From Brevundimonas sp. (GTDB lineage: Bacteria; Pseudomonadota; Alphaproteobacteria; Caulobacterales; Caulobacteraceae), in assembly GCF_013912065.1 (NCBI RefSeq), contig NZ_JACESA010000007.1:1-64000 (forward strand): 64,000 nt of DNA, given 5' to 3'. Both the position numbers and the translations under genes were made by a program. The notes under the pieces are model-generated. The model made no database searches and was not told where the DNA came from. It saw only the letters and a list, made by a program, of their open reading frames with translations. Shown here piece after piece: positions 52,164 to 61,168 of the stretch; the first letter of the stretch is position 1; each line of letters starts with the position of its first letter.

Positions 52164-53732
52164 CTAAGCCGCCTGGTTCGAGCCTTCCGGGGCCGACCAG
52201 CGCAGCACCGGCGAGCGGGCGGCCCGGGTTTCGTCCAGGCGCTTCAGCGGGGCGTGGAAGGGCGCGCCCTTGAAGCGGTCCACGTCGCCGGCTTTCGCCG
52301 CCTCGGCCAGCAGACGCATGGCGTGGATGAAGCGATCCAGTTCGGCCTTGGACTCGGTCTCGGTCGGTTCGATCAGCATGGCGCCGTGGACGACCAGGGG
52401 GAAATACATGGTCATCGGGTGGAAACCCTCGTCGATCATCGCCTTGGCGAAATCGAGCGTGGTGATGTCCGTGCCCTTCAGCCATTCGTCGTCGAACAAG
52501 GCTTCGTGCATGCACGGGCCGTCGGGGAAGGCCGGGCTCATCAGGTCCGACAGGCGGGCCTTGATGTAGTTGGCGTTCAGGACCGCATCCTCGGCCACCT
52601 GACGCAGGCCGTCGGCGCCGTGCGACATCATGTAGGACAGGGCGCGCACATACATGCCCATCTGGCCCTGGAAGGCGCACAGGCGACCAAACGCCTGTGC
52701 GGCCTCGTCTTCCTCGCGCTCGATCAGGCGATAGCCATTGTCGTCGTGCACCACCCAAGGGGCGGGGGCGAAGGGCGCCAGGGCTTCCGACAGCACCACC
52801 GGACCGGCGCCCGGACCGCCGCCGCCGTGCGGCGTCGAGAAGGTCTTGTGCAGATTGATGTGCATGGCGTCGACGCCCAGGTCGCCGGGACGGACCCGGC
52901 CGACGATGGCGTTGAAGTTGGCGCCGTCGCAGTAGAAATAGGCGCCCGCCTCGTGCGTCAGGCGGCTGATCTCCAGGATGTCGCGCTCGAACAGGCCGCA
53001 GGTATTGGGGTTGGTGACCATGATGGCGGCGACGTCGTCGCCCAGCTTGGCGGCCAGATCAGCGACGTCCACGCGGCCGTCCTCGGTCTGGGCGACCTCG
53101 ACGACGGAATAGCCGACGAAAGCGGCCGTGGCCGGGTTGGTGCCGTGGGCCGAGGTCGGCACCAGGACCTTGCGGCGCTTCTCATGCTGGCCCGAGGCCT
53201 CGTGCGCGGCGCGGATAGCCATCAGGCCGCACAGTTCACCGTGCGCTCCCGCTTTCGGAGAAAGCGCGACGGCGGGCATGCCGGTCAGGGTCTTCAGCCA
53301 ATGGGCCAGAGTGTCCATCAGCTCCAGCGCGCCCTGGACCGTCGAGATCGGCTGCAGCGGGTGGATGTCCGAGAAACCGGCCAGACGCGCCATCTTCTCG
53401 TTCAGGCGCGGGTTGTGCTTCATCGTGCACGAGCCCAGCGGATAGATGGCCAGGTCGATGGCGTGGTTCTTCTGCGACAGGCGCACATAGTGGCGCATGG
53501 TCTCAGGCTCGGACAGGCCGGGCAGGCCGATCGGATCCTTGCGGACCAGGTCGCCCAGGTCCGATCCATCGGTCTTGGGTTCCGGCAGATCGACGCCGGT
53601 CTTGCCCCAGCCGTCGCCCTCGAAGATCAGGGCTTCATTCTGCAGCAGGCCCCGGCCGCCGGTCAGGGTGGCGGGCTTGGTCTGGACCGGGTTCGGGGTG
53701 GTCGGGCGGCCGACGGTGTTCATGGTGCTCAT
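52164..53732 (-). CDS. gcvPB: glycine dehydrogenase (decarboxylating) subunit 2
   Basis: The 522-residue C-terminal half of the split P protein of the glycine cleavage system. The PLP-binding Lys is in HINLHKTFSTPHGGGGPGAGPV. Other conserved blocks are IYPLGSCTMKHNPR and SAHGTNPATAAFVGY. It works with GcvPA as a heterotetramer that decarboxylates glycine. It is last in the gcvT-H-PA-PB operon. Confidence 0.96.
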   Translation of the reverse strand: MSTMNTVGRPTTPNPVQTKPATLTGGRGLLQNEALIFEGDGWGKTGVDLPEPKTDGSDLGDLVRKDPIGLPGLSEPETMRHYVRLSQKNHAIDLAIYPLGSCTMKHNPRLNEKMARLAGFSDIHPLQPISTVQGALELMDTLAHWLKTLTGMPAVALSPKAGAHGELCGLMAIRAAHEASGQHEKRRKVLVPTSAHGTNPATAAFVGYSVVEVAQTEDGRVDVADLAAKLGDDVAAIMVTNPNTCGLFERDILEISRLTHEAGAYFYCDGANFNAIVGRVRPGDLGVDAMHINLHKTFSTPHGGGGPGAGPVVLSEALAPFAPAPWVVHDDNGYRLIEREEDEAAQAFGRLCAFQGQMGMYVRALSYMMSHGADGLRQVAEDAVLNANYIKARLSDLMSPAFPDGPCMHEALFDDEWLKGTDITTLDFAKAMIDEGFHPMTMYFPLVVHGAMLIEPTETESKAELDRFIHAMRLLAEAAKAGDVDRFKGAPFHAPLKRLDETRAARSPVLRWSAPEGSNQAA

Positions 53733-53746
53733 GGTCTTGTCTCCGC

Positions 53747-55093
53747 TCAGGCCGCCAGAACCTTGGCGAGCACGGTCGCCAGGAACTTGATGTCGTGATC
53801 CAGGGTGGTCTCGGTCGCGGCGACCAGCAGGACGTCGTCCATGCCGGCGTCCGGGGCCAGGCGACTGTAGGGCACGCCCGCCAGGATGTGATGCCCGGCC
53901 AGGGTGTCGACGACCTCGGCCGCGTTCTTGGGCAGGCGAACGGCGAACTCGTTGAAGAAGCGGTCGGTCAGGATTTCGACGCCCGGAATGGCCGCCAGGG
54001 CGTCGCGCGTGGCGACCGCCTTTTCGTGGTTCAGCAGGGCCAGCTTACGCAGGCCCGTCTCGCCCAGCAGGCTCATGTGAATAGTGAAAGCCAGGGTGCA
54101 GAGACCGGAATTGGTGCAGATATTCGACGTGGCCTTGTCGCGGCGGATATGCTGTTCGCGCGTCGACAAGGTCAGAACGAAGCCGCGCTCGCCGTCGGCG
54201 TCCACGGTTTCGCCGGTCAGGCGGCCCGGCATCTGGCGCACCAGTTTTTCGCGCGTGGCGAACAGGCCGACATAGGGGCCGCCGAAGTTCAGGGCGTTGC
54301 CGATCGACTGGCCCTCGGCCGCGACGATGTCCGCGCCCATCTCGCCGGGCGACTTCAGCAGGCCCATCGACACGGCCTCGGTGACCACGACGATCAGCAA
54401 GGCGCCGGCGGCGTGGGCCGCCTCGGCGATCCTTGTCACGTCCGTCGCCGTGCCGAAGACGTTCGGGGTCTGAACCACGACACAGGCCGTGTCGGGACCG
54501 ATCTGGTCGATCACGGCGGCCTCGGCGTCCACGGCGGCGGGCAGGGCCTGGGTCTCGACGCCGACGGCGTGGACGACGGTCTCGGTGGCCTTGACGTAGT
54601 GGGGATGGACTCCGCCCGAGATCACCGCCTTGTTGCGGCGGGTCACGCGGGTCGCCATCAGCACGCCCTCGGCCATGGCGGTCGAGCCATCATAGAGCGA
54701 AGCGTTGGCCACAGGCATGCCGGTCAGGTTCGCGACCTGGGTCTGGAACTCGTACAGATACTGGAGCGTGCCCTGTGCGATTTCCGGTTGGTAGGGGGTG
54801 TAGCTGGTCAGGAATTCCGAGCGCTGGATCACGTGATCCACTGTCGCCGGGACGTGGTGCTTGTAGGCCCCCGCGCCGCAGAAGAAGGGCACAGCGCCGG
54901 CCGCGGCGTTCTTGTTCGCCATGGCCGACAGGGCGCGCTCGACCTCCAACTCGCCGGCCACGCGGGGCAGGTCCACCGGCCCGTCCAGCCGCGCCGCCTC
55001 GGGCACGTCCACGAACAGGTCGTCGATCGATTTCGCGCCGATGGCGGCGAGCATCGCCGTACGGTCGTCGGGCGTCAGGGGGAGATAACGCAT
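53747..55093 (-). CDS. gcvPA: glycine dehydrogenase (decarboxylating) subunit 1
   Basis: The 448-residue N-terminal half of the split P protein. The opening [19 protein letters not shown], the block [39 protein letters not shown] and the later [16 protein letters not shown] are diagnostic. It lies 14 bases before gcvPB. The two-gene P protein is usual in this lineage. Confidence 0.96.
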   Translation of the reverse strand: MRYLPLTPDDRTAMLAAIGAKSIDDLFVDVPEAARLDGPVDLPRVAGELEVERALSAMANKNAAAGAVPFFCGAGAYKHHVPATVDHVIQRSEFLTSYTPYQPEIAQGTLQYLYEFQTQVANLTGMPVANASLYDGSTAMAEGVLMATRVTRRNKAVISGGVHPHYVKATETVVHAVGVETQALPAAVDAEAAVIDQIGPDTACVVVQTPNVFGTATDVTRIAEAAHAAGALLIVVVTEAVSMGLLKSPGEMGADIVAAEGQSIGNALNFGGPYVGLFATREKLVRQMPGRLTGETVDADGERGFVLTLSTREQHIRRDKATSNICTNSGLCTLAFTIHMSLLGETGLRKLALLNHEKAVATRDALAAIPGVEILTDRFFNEFAVRLPKNAAEVVDTLAGHHILAGVPYSRLAPDAGMDDVLLVAATETTLDHDIKFLATVLAKVLAA

Positions 55094-55159
55094 GGTCTTG
55101 TCCTGGGCCGTAGAAGGCCAAAGACCCGCTGACTCTTAATCAGCGGGTCCGATGAGGGC

Positions 55160-55525
55160 TTAGAGGGTGGAGAGGAATTCGTCGTAGGCAGCCTGGTCCA
55201 TCAGGGCGTCCAGTTCGGCGGCGTCCGACACCTTGATCTTGGCGAACCAGCCGTCGGCCTGCGGGGCGGAGTTGACGGTTTCGGGGGCGGTCGACAGGGC
55301 GTCATTGGCTTCGACCACCTCGCCCGAGACGGGGGCGTAGACGTCGGAGGCGGCCTTGACGCTCTCGACCACGGCGAAGCTGTCGCCCTTGGCGACCGTC
55401 TTGCCGACCTCAGGCACTTCCACGAACACCACGTCGCCCAGGGCGTCGGCGGCGTGCTTCGAAATGCCGACGGTGGCGATGTCGCCGTCCAGGCTGACCC
55501 ACTCGTGATCCTTGGTGAATTTCAT
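55160..55525 (-). CDS. gcvH: glycine cleavage system H protein
   Basis: A 121-residue lipoyl carrier that shuttles the aminomethyl group between P, T and L proteins. The lipoylated Lys57 is in [15 protein letters not shown]. The family start [10 protein letters not shown] fixes the initiation at 55525. A longer frame to 55666 would translate the repeat element upstream and is not credible. Confidence 0.97.
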   Translation of the reverse strand: MKFTKDHEWVSLDGDIATVGISKHAADALGDVVFVEVPEVGKTVAKGDSFAVVESVKAASDVYAPVSGEVVEANDALSTAPETVNSAPQADGWFAKIKVSDAAELDALMDQAAYDEFLSTL

Positions 55526-55573
55526 CTGTCTGTCCTCGCAAGACCCGCCCGCAGGCGGTCCGATTTTTAAACT

Positions 55574-55680
55574 CGTCATCCTAGGCCTTGTGCCTAGGAT
55601 CCAGACTCCGGTGTCGGATGTCGTGATCCGACGGCGGGCGTCGGTGTGTATGGACCCTAGGCGCAAGGCCTAGGGTGACG
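55574..55680. repeat. double-hairpin intergenic repeat, copy 3
   Basis: A 107-bp element between gcvT and gcvH with near-perfect ends CGTCATCCTAGG and CCTAGGGTGACG. Hairpins lie at 55578-55600, 55615-55632 and 55654-55677. The left stem matches the right stem in sequence, as in copy 2. The outer bases and the GGATCCA-x-AC-CGGTGT core link it to the other copies. Confidence 0.88.
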
Positions 55681-55693
55681 AAAGGAAAGGGCG

Positions 55694-56806
55694 TTACGCC
55701 TTCGGCTTCCGATAATAGCGTTGCGCCACGAAGGGCGTGGCGATGACTTCGGCGGCGGCGGACTTGCCGCGCACGATGACCTTCAGGTCCGCGCCCAGTT
55801 CGGCGAAGGCCGGCGGCACATAGCCCATGGCGATATTCTTGCCGAGGGTCGGCGAGGGACCGCCCGATGTGACCTTGCCGATGATGTTTCCGTCGGCGTC
55901 GGCGATCTCGGCGCCTTCACGGGCCGGGGCGCCTTCCTTGACGACCAGGCCGACGCGGACGCGCGAGGGGCCGTCGGACAGCTCTTTCAGGATGCGGTCG
56001 GCGCCGTTGAAGTCGCCGCGGTCCTTACGCGATTTCGACAGGGCGAAGGTCAGGGCGGCTTCGACCGGGCTGGTGGTCGGATCGATGTCGTGGCCGTGCA
56101 GCGGCAGGCCGGCCTCGAGCCGCAGGCTGTCGCGGGCGCCCAGGCCGATCGGCTTGACGCGAGCGTCCTCCAGCAGACTGTTCCAGATACGCTCGGCCTG
56201 ATCCGCGGGGATCGATATCTCGTAGCCGTCCTCGCCGGTGTAGCCCGAACGCGAGACGTAGCAGTCGGCGCCGAACAGCATCAGCCGCGCGCATTCCATG
56301 AAGCCCATCTCGGCCAGGATCGGCTCATGCGCCGCCATGACCTCCGCGGCTTCCGGCCCCTGGATGGCGATCAGAGCGCGGTCCAGCACCGTCAGTTTCG
56401 CATCGCCTTGCAGGTTCGCGTTCCAGAAGGCGAAGTCCTCGTCCTTGTTGCCGGCGTTGACGACGACGAACAGGCCGTCGTGGTCGGGGCGGCCGGCCAT
56501 CAGGTCGTCGATGATCCCGCCGTCACGGTTCAGCAGCAGCGAGTATTTCTGCTTGCCCGCCTTCAGAATTCCATAGTCGCCGGGAACGAACCGCTCGAAC
56601 TGGGCGACGGCGTCGTCGCCGGTGATCTTGCACTGGCCCATGTGCGAGACATCGAACAGGCCGGCGTGTTCGCGGGTCCAGCGGTGTTCGGCCAGCACGC
56701 CCTCATATTGAACGGGCATGTCATAGCCGCCGAAGCCGACCATGCGGGCGCCCAGCGCGCGGTGCGCGGCGTTGAGGGGCGTGGTCTTGAGGGTCTGGTC
56801 GGTCAT
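55694..56806 (-). CDS. gcvT: aminomethyltransferase (glycine cleavage T protein)
   Basis: A 370-residue tetrahydrofolate-dependent enzyme that releases ammonia and transfers the methylene group. PLNAAHRALGARMVGFGGYDMPVQYEGV and LFDVSHMGQ are the N-terminal signatures. SRSGYTGEDGYEIS and GLGARDSLRLEAGLPLHGHDI follow. It is first in the operon, and a tandem glycine riboswitch fills its leader. It is unrelated in role to the GcvT-like ygfZ at 31328. Confidence 0.96.
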   Translation of the reverse strand: MTDQTLKTTPLNAAHRALGARMVGFGGYDMPVQYEGVLAEHRWTREHAGLFDVSHMGQCKITGDDAVAQFERFVPGDYGILKAGKQKYSLLLNRDGGIIDDLMAGRPDHDGLFVVVNAGNKDEDFAFWNANLQGDAKLTVLDRALIAIQGPEAAEVMAAHEPILAEMGFMECARLMLFGADCYVSRSGYTGEDGYEISIPADQAERIWNSLLEDARVKPIGLGARDSLRLEAGLPLHGHDIDPTTSPVEAALTFALSKSRKDRGDFNGADRILKELSDGPSRVRVGLVVKEGAPAREGAEIADADGNIIGKVTSGGPSPTLGKNIAMGYVPPAFAELGADLKVIVRGKSAAAEVIATPFVAQRYYRKPKA

Positions 56807-56861
56807 GATTCAGGCTTTCGCGGTCGCGTGTTGTGGCGGAGCTCCGCCGTCCTCGCGCCCC

Positions 56862-57050
56862 CGCTGTCCTGAAGCCTGAGAGATTCCGGCGCCGATACCT
56901 GGCGCCTTGCTCCGTCGGCGCGCCCATCAAGAGCGGCTTTCCAGCGTCCGTATGCTGTCGCGGTCCGTTTGCCTGAGCGTTTCCGGGGCGGTTGCGCCTT
57001 CGGCGTCGGGGCCGGCTTACTGGTCCCGAACTCTCCCGCGAGAGCATCCG
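56862..57050 (-). promoter_or_regulatory. tandem glycine riboswitch upstream of gcvT
   Basis: Two aptamers in series can be read on the minus strand. The first has GCGGGAGAG, then CCGAAGG-CGCAA, then GGAAACGCTCAGGC at 56971-56984. The second has CTGGAAAGC, then CGACGGAGCAA, then GGAATCTCTCAGGC at 56874-56887 and a closing CAGGACAG. This is the gcvT-type tandem glycine riboswitch, expected to turn on the operon when glycine is high. A GGCGGAGCTCCGCC palindrome at 56835-56848 lies in the expression platform. Confidence 0.93.
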
Positions 57051-57140
57051 ACCTAAGCCACCGACTCCGGTCGCAAGTCAAGCGTCGCAAGGCCTTGCCC
57101 CACGCCTTGGGGGCAGCCAAGAGTGGGCGACACGCCTTTA

Positions 57141-58130
57141 ATGCACCGGAACGACCGCATGACCGCCGACCGCACCCGCCTCGACGCCCATATCGCCGCC
57201 CTGGATGTTCCCGAGGGCCTGAAGGCGGTCCTGACGGTTGTGGCCGCGACCTGCGCCCGGATCAGCGACGTCGTCGCGGGCGGCGCCCTGGCAGGCGCTC
57301 TGGGGGCCTCGGGTCAAATCAATGTCCAGGACGAGGAGCAGAAGAAGCTCGACGTCATGACCAACGACATGCTGACCGACGCCCTGTTGGCCAGCCCCGC
57401 CGTCGCCGGCGTGGCGTCGGAGGAGATGGACGAGGTTCAGCCGGCCTCGAACCCGGCCGGTGAATATCTGGTCCTGTTCGACCCGCTGGACGGTTCGTCC
57501 AACATCGACATCAATGCGATGGTGGGCACCATCGTCTCGGTGCTGAAGTCCGCCACGCCTTCGCCGACCGAGGCCGACTTCATGCAGCCGGGCCGCGATC
57601 AGGTCGCCGCCCTTTATGCGCTGTACGGCCCCCAGACCATGCTGGTCCTGACGACCGGCGCCGGGGTGAAGGGTTTCACCCTGTCGAACGACGGGGACTG
57701 GATGCTTACCCACGACGACATCGCCATCTCGCCGGACACCAAGGAGTTCGCGATCAACATGTCGAACCTGCGCCACTGGTCCGAGCCGGTGCAGACCTAC
57801 GTCGGCGACCTGCTGAAGGGTGACGAAGGCCCGCGCGGCAAGAACTTCAACATGCGCTGGGTCGCGGCCATGGTCGCCGACGTTCACCGCATCCTGATGC
57901 GCGGCGGCGTCTTCCTCTATCCGTGGGACAAGCGCGAGCCCAACAAGCCAGGCAAGCTGCGCCTGATGTACGAGGGCAATCCGATGGCCTTCCTGGTCGA
58001 ACAGGCCGGGGGCAAGGCGACGACGGACGGGGTGCAGCCCATTCTGGACGTCCAGCCTGAGCATCTGCATCAACGTATCCCGGTGGCTCTGGGCTCGGCC
58101 AACGAGGTCGACGCCTACGCGAGCGTCTGA
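57141..58130 (+). CDS. fbp: class I fructose-1,6-bisphosphatase
   Basis: A 329-residue gluconeogenic phosphatase. The metal-binding motif [22 protein letters not shown] and the active-site Glu in VASEEMDEV define class I. Family blocks [22 protein letters not shown] and [14 protein letters not shown] follow. The start is uncertain among GTG 57123, ATG 57141 and ATG 57159. It is divergent from the glycine riboswitch and overlaps pncA by one base. Confidence 0.93.
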   Translation: MHRNDRMTADRTRLDAHIAALDVPEGLKAVLTVVAATCARISDVVAGGALAGALGASGQINVQDEEQKKLDVMTNDMLTDALLASPAVAGVASEEMDEVQPASNPAGEYLVLFDPLDGSSNIDINAMVGTIVSVLKSATPSPTEADFMQPGRDQVAALYALYGPQTMLVLTTGAGVKGFTLSNDGDWMLTHDDIAISPDTKEFAINMSNLRHWSEPVQTYVGDLLKGDEGPRGKNFNMRWVAAMVADVHRILMRGGVFLYPWDKREPNKPGKLRLMYEGNPMAFLVEQAGGKATTDGVQPILDVQPEHLHQRIPVALGSANEVDAYASV

Positions 58131-58771
58131 TGAAGATCGCGCCTGCCGACGCCCTACTGGTCATCGATCCGCAGAACGATTTCTGCGAGGGCGGCGCCCT
58201 CGCCGTTTCGGGCGGGGCGGCGATCATGCCGCTGATCAACCGGCTGGCGGAACGGTTCGACCGGGTGATCCTGACCCAGGACTGGCACACGCCGGACCAG
58301 ATCAGTTTCGCCTCCAACCACCCCGGCGCCGCGCCCTTCACCGAGATCGACGTCGCCTACGGCCGCCAGATGCTGTGGCCGGACCACTGCCTGCAAGGCT
58401 CGACCGGCGCGGACTTCCATGCGGACGTCGCGCCGACGGTGCAAAAGGCGCTGGCGGTGATCCGCAAGGGCTACAACCCGGCGGTTGATTCCTATTCCGG
58501 CTTCTTCGAGAACGACCATCGGACGCCGACGGGTCTGGCCGGCATGTTACGCGACCTGGGCGTGACCCGCGTCTTCCTGGCGGGCCTTGCCTTCGACTAC
58601 TGCGTCCGCTTCACTGCCGAGGGCGCGGTGCGTGAAGGCTTCGAGGCGGTGGTGATTTCAGACGCCAGCCGGGCCATAGCGCCCCAGACCGAGGCCGCGG
58701 CGCGGGAGAACTTCCGGGCGCTGGGGGTGGCGGAGATCGAGGCTTTGGCCCTGCTGAGCGCTCATTCGTAG
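58130..58771 (+). CDS. pncA: nicotinamidase
   Basis: A 213-residue hydrolase that deamidates nicotinamide in NAD salvage. The catalytic triad is Asp13 (VIDPQNDF), Lys113 (IRKGYNP) and Cys158 (AFDYCVRFTA). Metal ligands lie in DWHTPDQISF and PDHCLQGS. The ATG shares its A with the fbp stop codon (TGATG). The 3' end overlaps the convergent polymerase gene by ten bases. Confidence 0.95.
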   Translation: MKIAPADALLVIDPQNDFCEGGALAVSGGAAIMPLINRLAERFDRVILTQDWHTPDQISFASNHPGAAPFTEIDVAYGRQMLWPDHCLQGSTGADFHADVAPTVQKALAVIRKGYNPAVDSYSGFFENDHRTPTGLAGMLRDLGVTRVFLAGLAFDYCVRFTAEGAVREGFEAVVISDASRAIAPQTEAAARENFRALGVAEIEALALLSAHS

Positions 58772-60075
58772 AAGTCTTCCGCATCCGGGATGCGGGTGAA
58801 GGCGATCTTGGCGCCGATATAGTCCGGCAGGCCCACCGAGGGACCTATGCTGACGGTGTCCTTTCCATAGCGGCGATTGAGCGAATCCAGCGCGTGGGAC
58901 AGCCGCAGCGAGGGCGCCTGGCCGCCCTGATCCGGACCGAGGTCGAACAACTCCGTCTCGAACGCATCGCGCGATTTCAGGCCGTGGACGCCGACGCCGA
59001 CATAGCTGAGGCGCCCCGCCTCAAGCTCGGGCTCGACCTTGCGCCACAGACCGTCCAGCGCGATCAAAAGGGCGAAGGTGTCCTGGGTCGGGGGGACGGC
59101 GCAACTCAGGCCCGCGGTCTCCCAGCCACGCCCGGCGCCTTTCGGGCTTCCCTTTGGTCCCATGTCCAGGTGCAGGCTGATCCCGGCCCCGGTCAGGCCC
59201 ATCCGCCGCAGACGGGCCCCGCATTTAACCAACAGGCGCCGCGCCACGGCCCGCGCCTTTTCAGGGTTCCGCATGGGCTGGGCCAGCACGTGGCTATGGC
59301 TGATGGAGGCGGGTGGTTTGGTCGGCGTCGGCTCGCTGTCCAGTCCGTGCAGACCGCGCCAGATGCGTTCCCCCTCGATACTGTTCCAGATGGCTCGGGC
59401 CTGTCTGGAACTCAGGGACCAAAGGCCGGCGGTGTCGATGACGCCCGCCGCCGCCAGCCGCGCCTGCATCCGGGAGCCTATGCCCGGATATCTGGACAAA
59501 GGCAGGTCCAGAAGCGGGCCGGGGAGTTCATGGGCCCTCAGGATGGTCAGACCGTTCGGCTTCTGCATGCCGCAGGCGGTCTTGGCCAGAAAGCGCGACG
59601 GCGCCAGACCAATCGACGAGCGCAGACATTGTCCGACGTTCTCGCGGATGCCGGCCTGTATTTTCCGCGCCAGGGCGGTGGCGTTCGCCTCCCGCCGCTC
59701 GGGCCCGATCAGTTCGCACGAACATTCGTCGATGGAGCCGATCTTCCACACCGGCACATGGCGGTCGATCTCGGCTATGATCCTCTTGTGAACCTGGACA
59801 TAGAGGTCCGGTCGGGCTTCGGCGACGATCAGGCCGGGGCACAGTTCGCGAGCTTCCGACACCCGCATGCCCGTGCGAACGCCGAAGGCCTTGCTTTCAT
59901 AGCTGGCGGCGATGGCCCCGGTGTATTCGCTCGGCGCCGGCCGGACGATGACCGGACGGCCCCGCCAGTCCGGGTTCATCTCCTGCTCGACGCTGGCGAA
60001 GAAGGCGTTCAGGTCGATGAACAGCCAGCGCAGGCCCGCAGCGTCGTCATGGGCCTGATTTTCCACCTGTTCCAT
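58762..60075 (-). CDS. Y-family DNA polymerase (ImpB/MucB/SamB-like)
   Basis: A 437-residue translesion polymerase. Catalytic acids are visible: Asp in FIDLNAFFASVEQ and Asp-Glu in GSIDECSCEL. Fingers residues (GAIAASYESKAFGVRTGMRV) and the helix-hairpin-helix YPGIGSRMQARLAAAGV follow, then a little-finger domain. The motif SIDECS differs from the SIDEAYLD of Pol IV, so this belongs to a separate alphaproteobacterial branch. No ImuA or DnaE2 gene is next to it. A perfect LexA box lies six bases upstream of the start. Confidence 0.88.
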   Translation of the reverse strand: MEQVENQAHDDAAGLRWLFIDLNAFFASVEQEMNPDWRGRPVIVRPAPSEYTGAIAASYESKAFGVRTGMRVSEARELCPGLIVAEARPDLYVQVHKRIIAEIDRHVPVWKIGSIDECSCELIGPERREANATALARKIQAGIRENVGQCLRSSIGLAPSRFLAKTACGMQKPNGLTILRAHELPGPLLDLPLSRYPGIGSRMQARLAAAGVIDTAGLWSLSSRQARAIWNSIEGERIWRGLHGLDSEPTPTKPPASISHSHVLAQPMRNPEKARAVARRLLVKCGARLRRMGLTGAGISLHLDMGPKGSPKGAGRGWETAGLSCAVPPTQDTFALLIALDGLWRKVEPELEAGRLSYVGVGVHGLKSRDAFETELFDLGPDQGGQAPSLRLSHALDSLNRRYGKDTVSIGPSVGLPDYIGAKIAFTRIPDAEDFYE

Positions 60076-60080
60076 GCTGA

Positions 60081-60095
60081 GAACATAGCAAGAAC
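60081..60095 (-). promoter_or_regulatory. LexA (SOS) box of the Y-family polymerase
   Basis: GTTC-N7-GTTC on the minus strand (GAACATAGCAAGAAC on the plus strand) is the alphaproteobacterial LexA site. It lies six bases before the start codon, where LexA would block transcription or early translation. Direct SOS control is very likely. Confidence 0.85.
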
Positions 60096-60135
60096 ATCAT
60101 GCAGTGGAAAGACGAGGCGGATGGACGGTGCGGCG

Positions 60136-61146
60136 TCAGTTCGCCGCCGCGTAGGCCTCCACCTCGGCGATCCGCTTGGCCTTATCCGCCTCGCCCAGGA
60201 ACGAGCCCTCGAAACTGTTCCGGGCCATCTGCGTGACCTGCTCCCGCGTCAGGCCGACCGCCGCCGCCAGCCGGCTGTAGTTGTCGTTCACATAGCCGCC
60301 GAAATAGGACGGGTCGTCCGAGTTCAGGGTCACGTGCAGGCCCCGGCGCAGCATCTCGGGCACGGGGTGGTTCTTCAGGTCGTCGACCACGCACAGTTTC
60401 AGGTTCGACAGGGGACAGACGGTCAGGGTCATCTGTTCCCGGACCAGGCGTTCGATCAGGGCCTCGTCCTCCATCGAGCGATTGCCGTGGTCCATCCGGT
60501 CGATGTGCAGCAGGTCCAGCGCCTCGTGCACATAGGCTGGCGGGCCTTCTTCACCCGCATGGGCGCACAGTTTCAGGCCCAGATCGCGGGCGGCGGCGAA
60601 GACGCGCTGGAACTTTGACGGCGGATGGCCGACCTCCGACGAATCCAGACCTACGCCGATGAAATGATGCAGATAGGGTTTGGCCGCCTCCAGCGTCGCG
60701 AAGGCTTCTTCCTCGGTCAGATGGCGAAGGAAGCTGAGGATCAGGCCGCTCGACACGCCCAACTCCGCCTCGGCCCGGTCCATCCCCGCGATCAGCCCCT
60801 CGACCACCACGCCGAAGGCCACGCCCCGGTCGGTATGGGTCTGGGGATCGAAGAAGATCTCGGCGTGGCGGACGTTGTCGGCTGCCGCGCGCTGGAAATA
60901 GGCGAAGGCCAGATCCTCGAAATCCTGGCGGGTCAGCAGGACGGCCGCCCCGGCGTAATAGATGTCGAGGAAGTCCTGCAGGTTCGAGAAGTCATAGGCC
61001 GCCCGCACCCCCTCGACGCTGTCGTAGGGAATGGAGACGCCGTTGCGCCGCGCCAGTTCGAACATCAGTTCCGGCTCCAGCGAGCCCTCGATGTGGAGGT
61101 GCAATTCGGCCTTGGGCAGGCCGGCGATATAGACGTCGAGCGACAT
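60136..61146 (-). CDS. adenine deaminase (adenosine deaminase family, ADE type)
   Basis: A 336-residue zinc-dependent amidohydrolase. Metal ligands are HLHIEGS near the N-terminus, His in CAHAGEEGPP, and the Asp pair in NSDDPSYFGG. The family block RMDHGNRS has Asp where true adenosine deaminases have Gly (RIGHG). That change, and near-identity of blocks such as VGLDSSEVGHPPSKF to characterised bacterial adenine deaminases, point to adenine as substrate in purine salvage. Automatic pipelines may call it adenosine deaminase. Confidence 0.88.
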   Translation of the reverse strand: MSLDVYIAGLPKAELHLHIEGSLEPELMFELARRNGVSIPYDSVEGVRAAYDFSNLQDFLDIYYAGAAVLLTRQDFEDLAFAYFQRAAADNVRHAEIFFDPQTHTDRGVAFGVVVEGLIAGMDRAEAELGVSSGLILSFLRHLTEEEAFATLEAAKPYLHHFIGVGLDSSEVGHPPSKFQRVFAAARDLGLKLCAHAGEEGPPAYVHEALDLLHIDRMDHGNRSMEDEALIERLVREQMTLTVCPLSNLKLCVVDDLKNHPVPEMLRRGLHVTLNSDDPSYFGGYVNDNYSRLAAAVGLTREQVTQMARNSFEGSFLGEADKAKRIAEVEAYAAAN

Positions 61147-61168
61147 GAACGATCCTTCGGGAGAAGGC

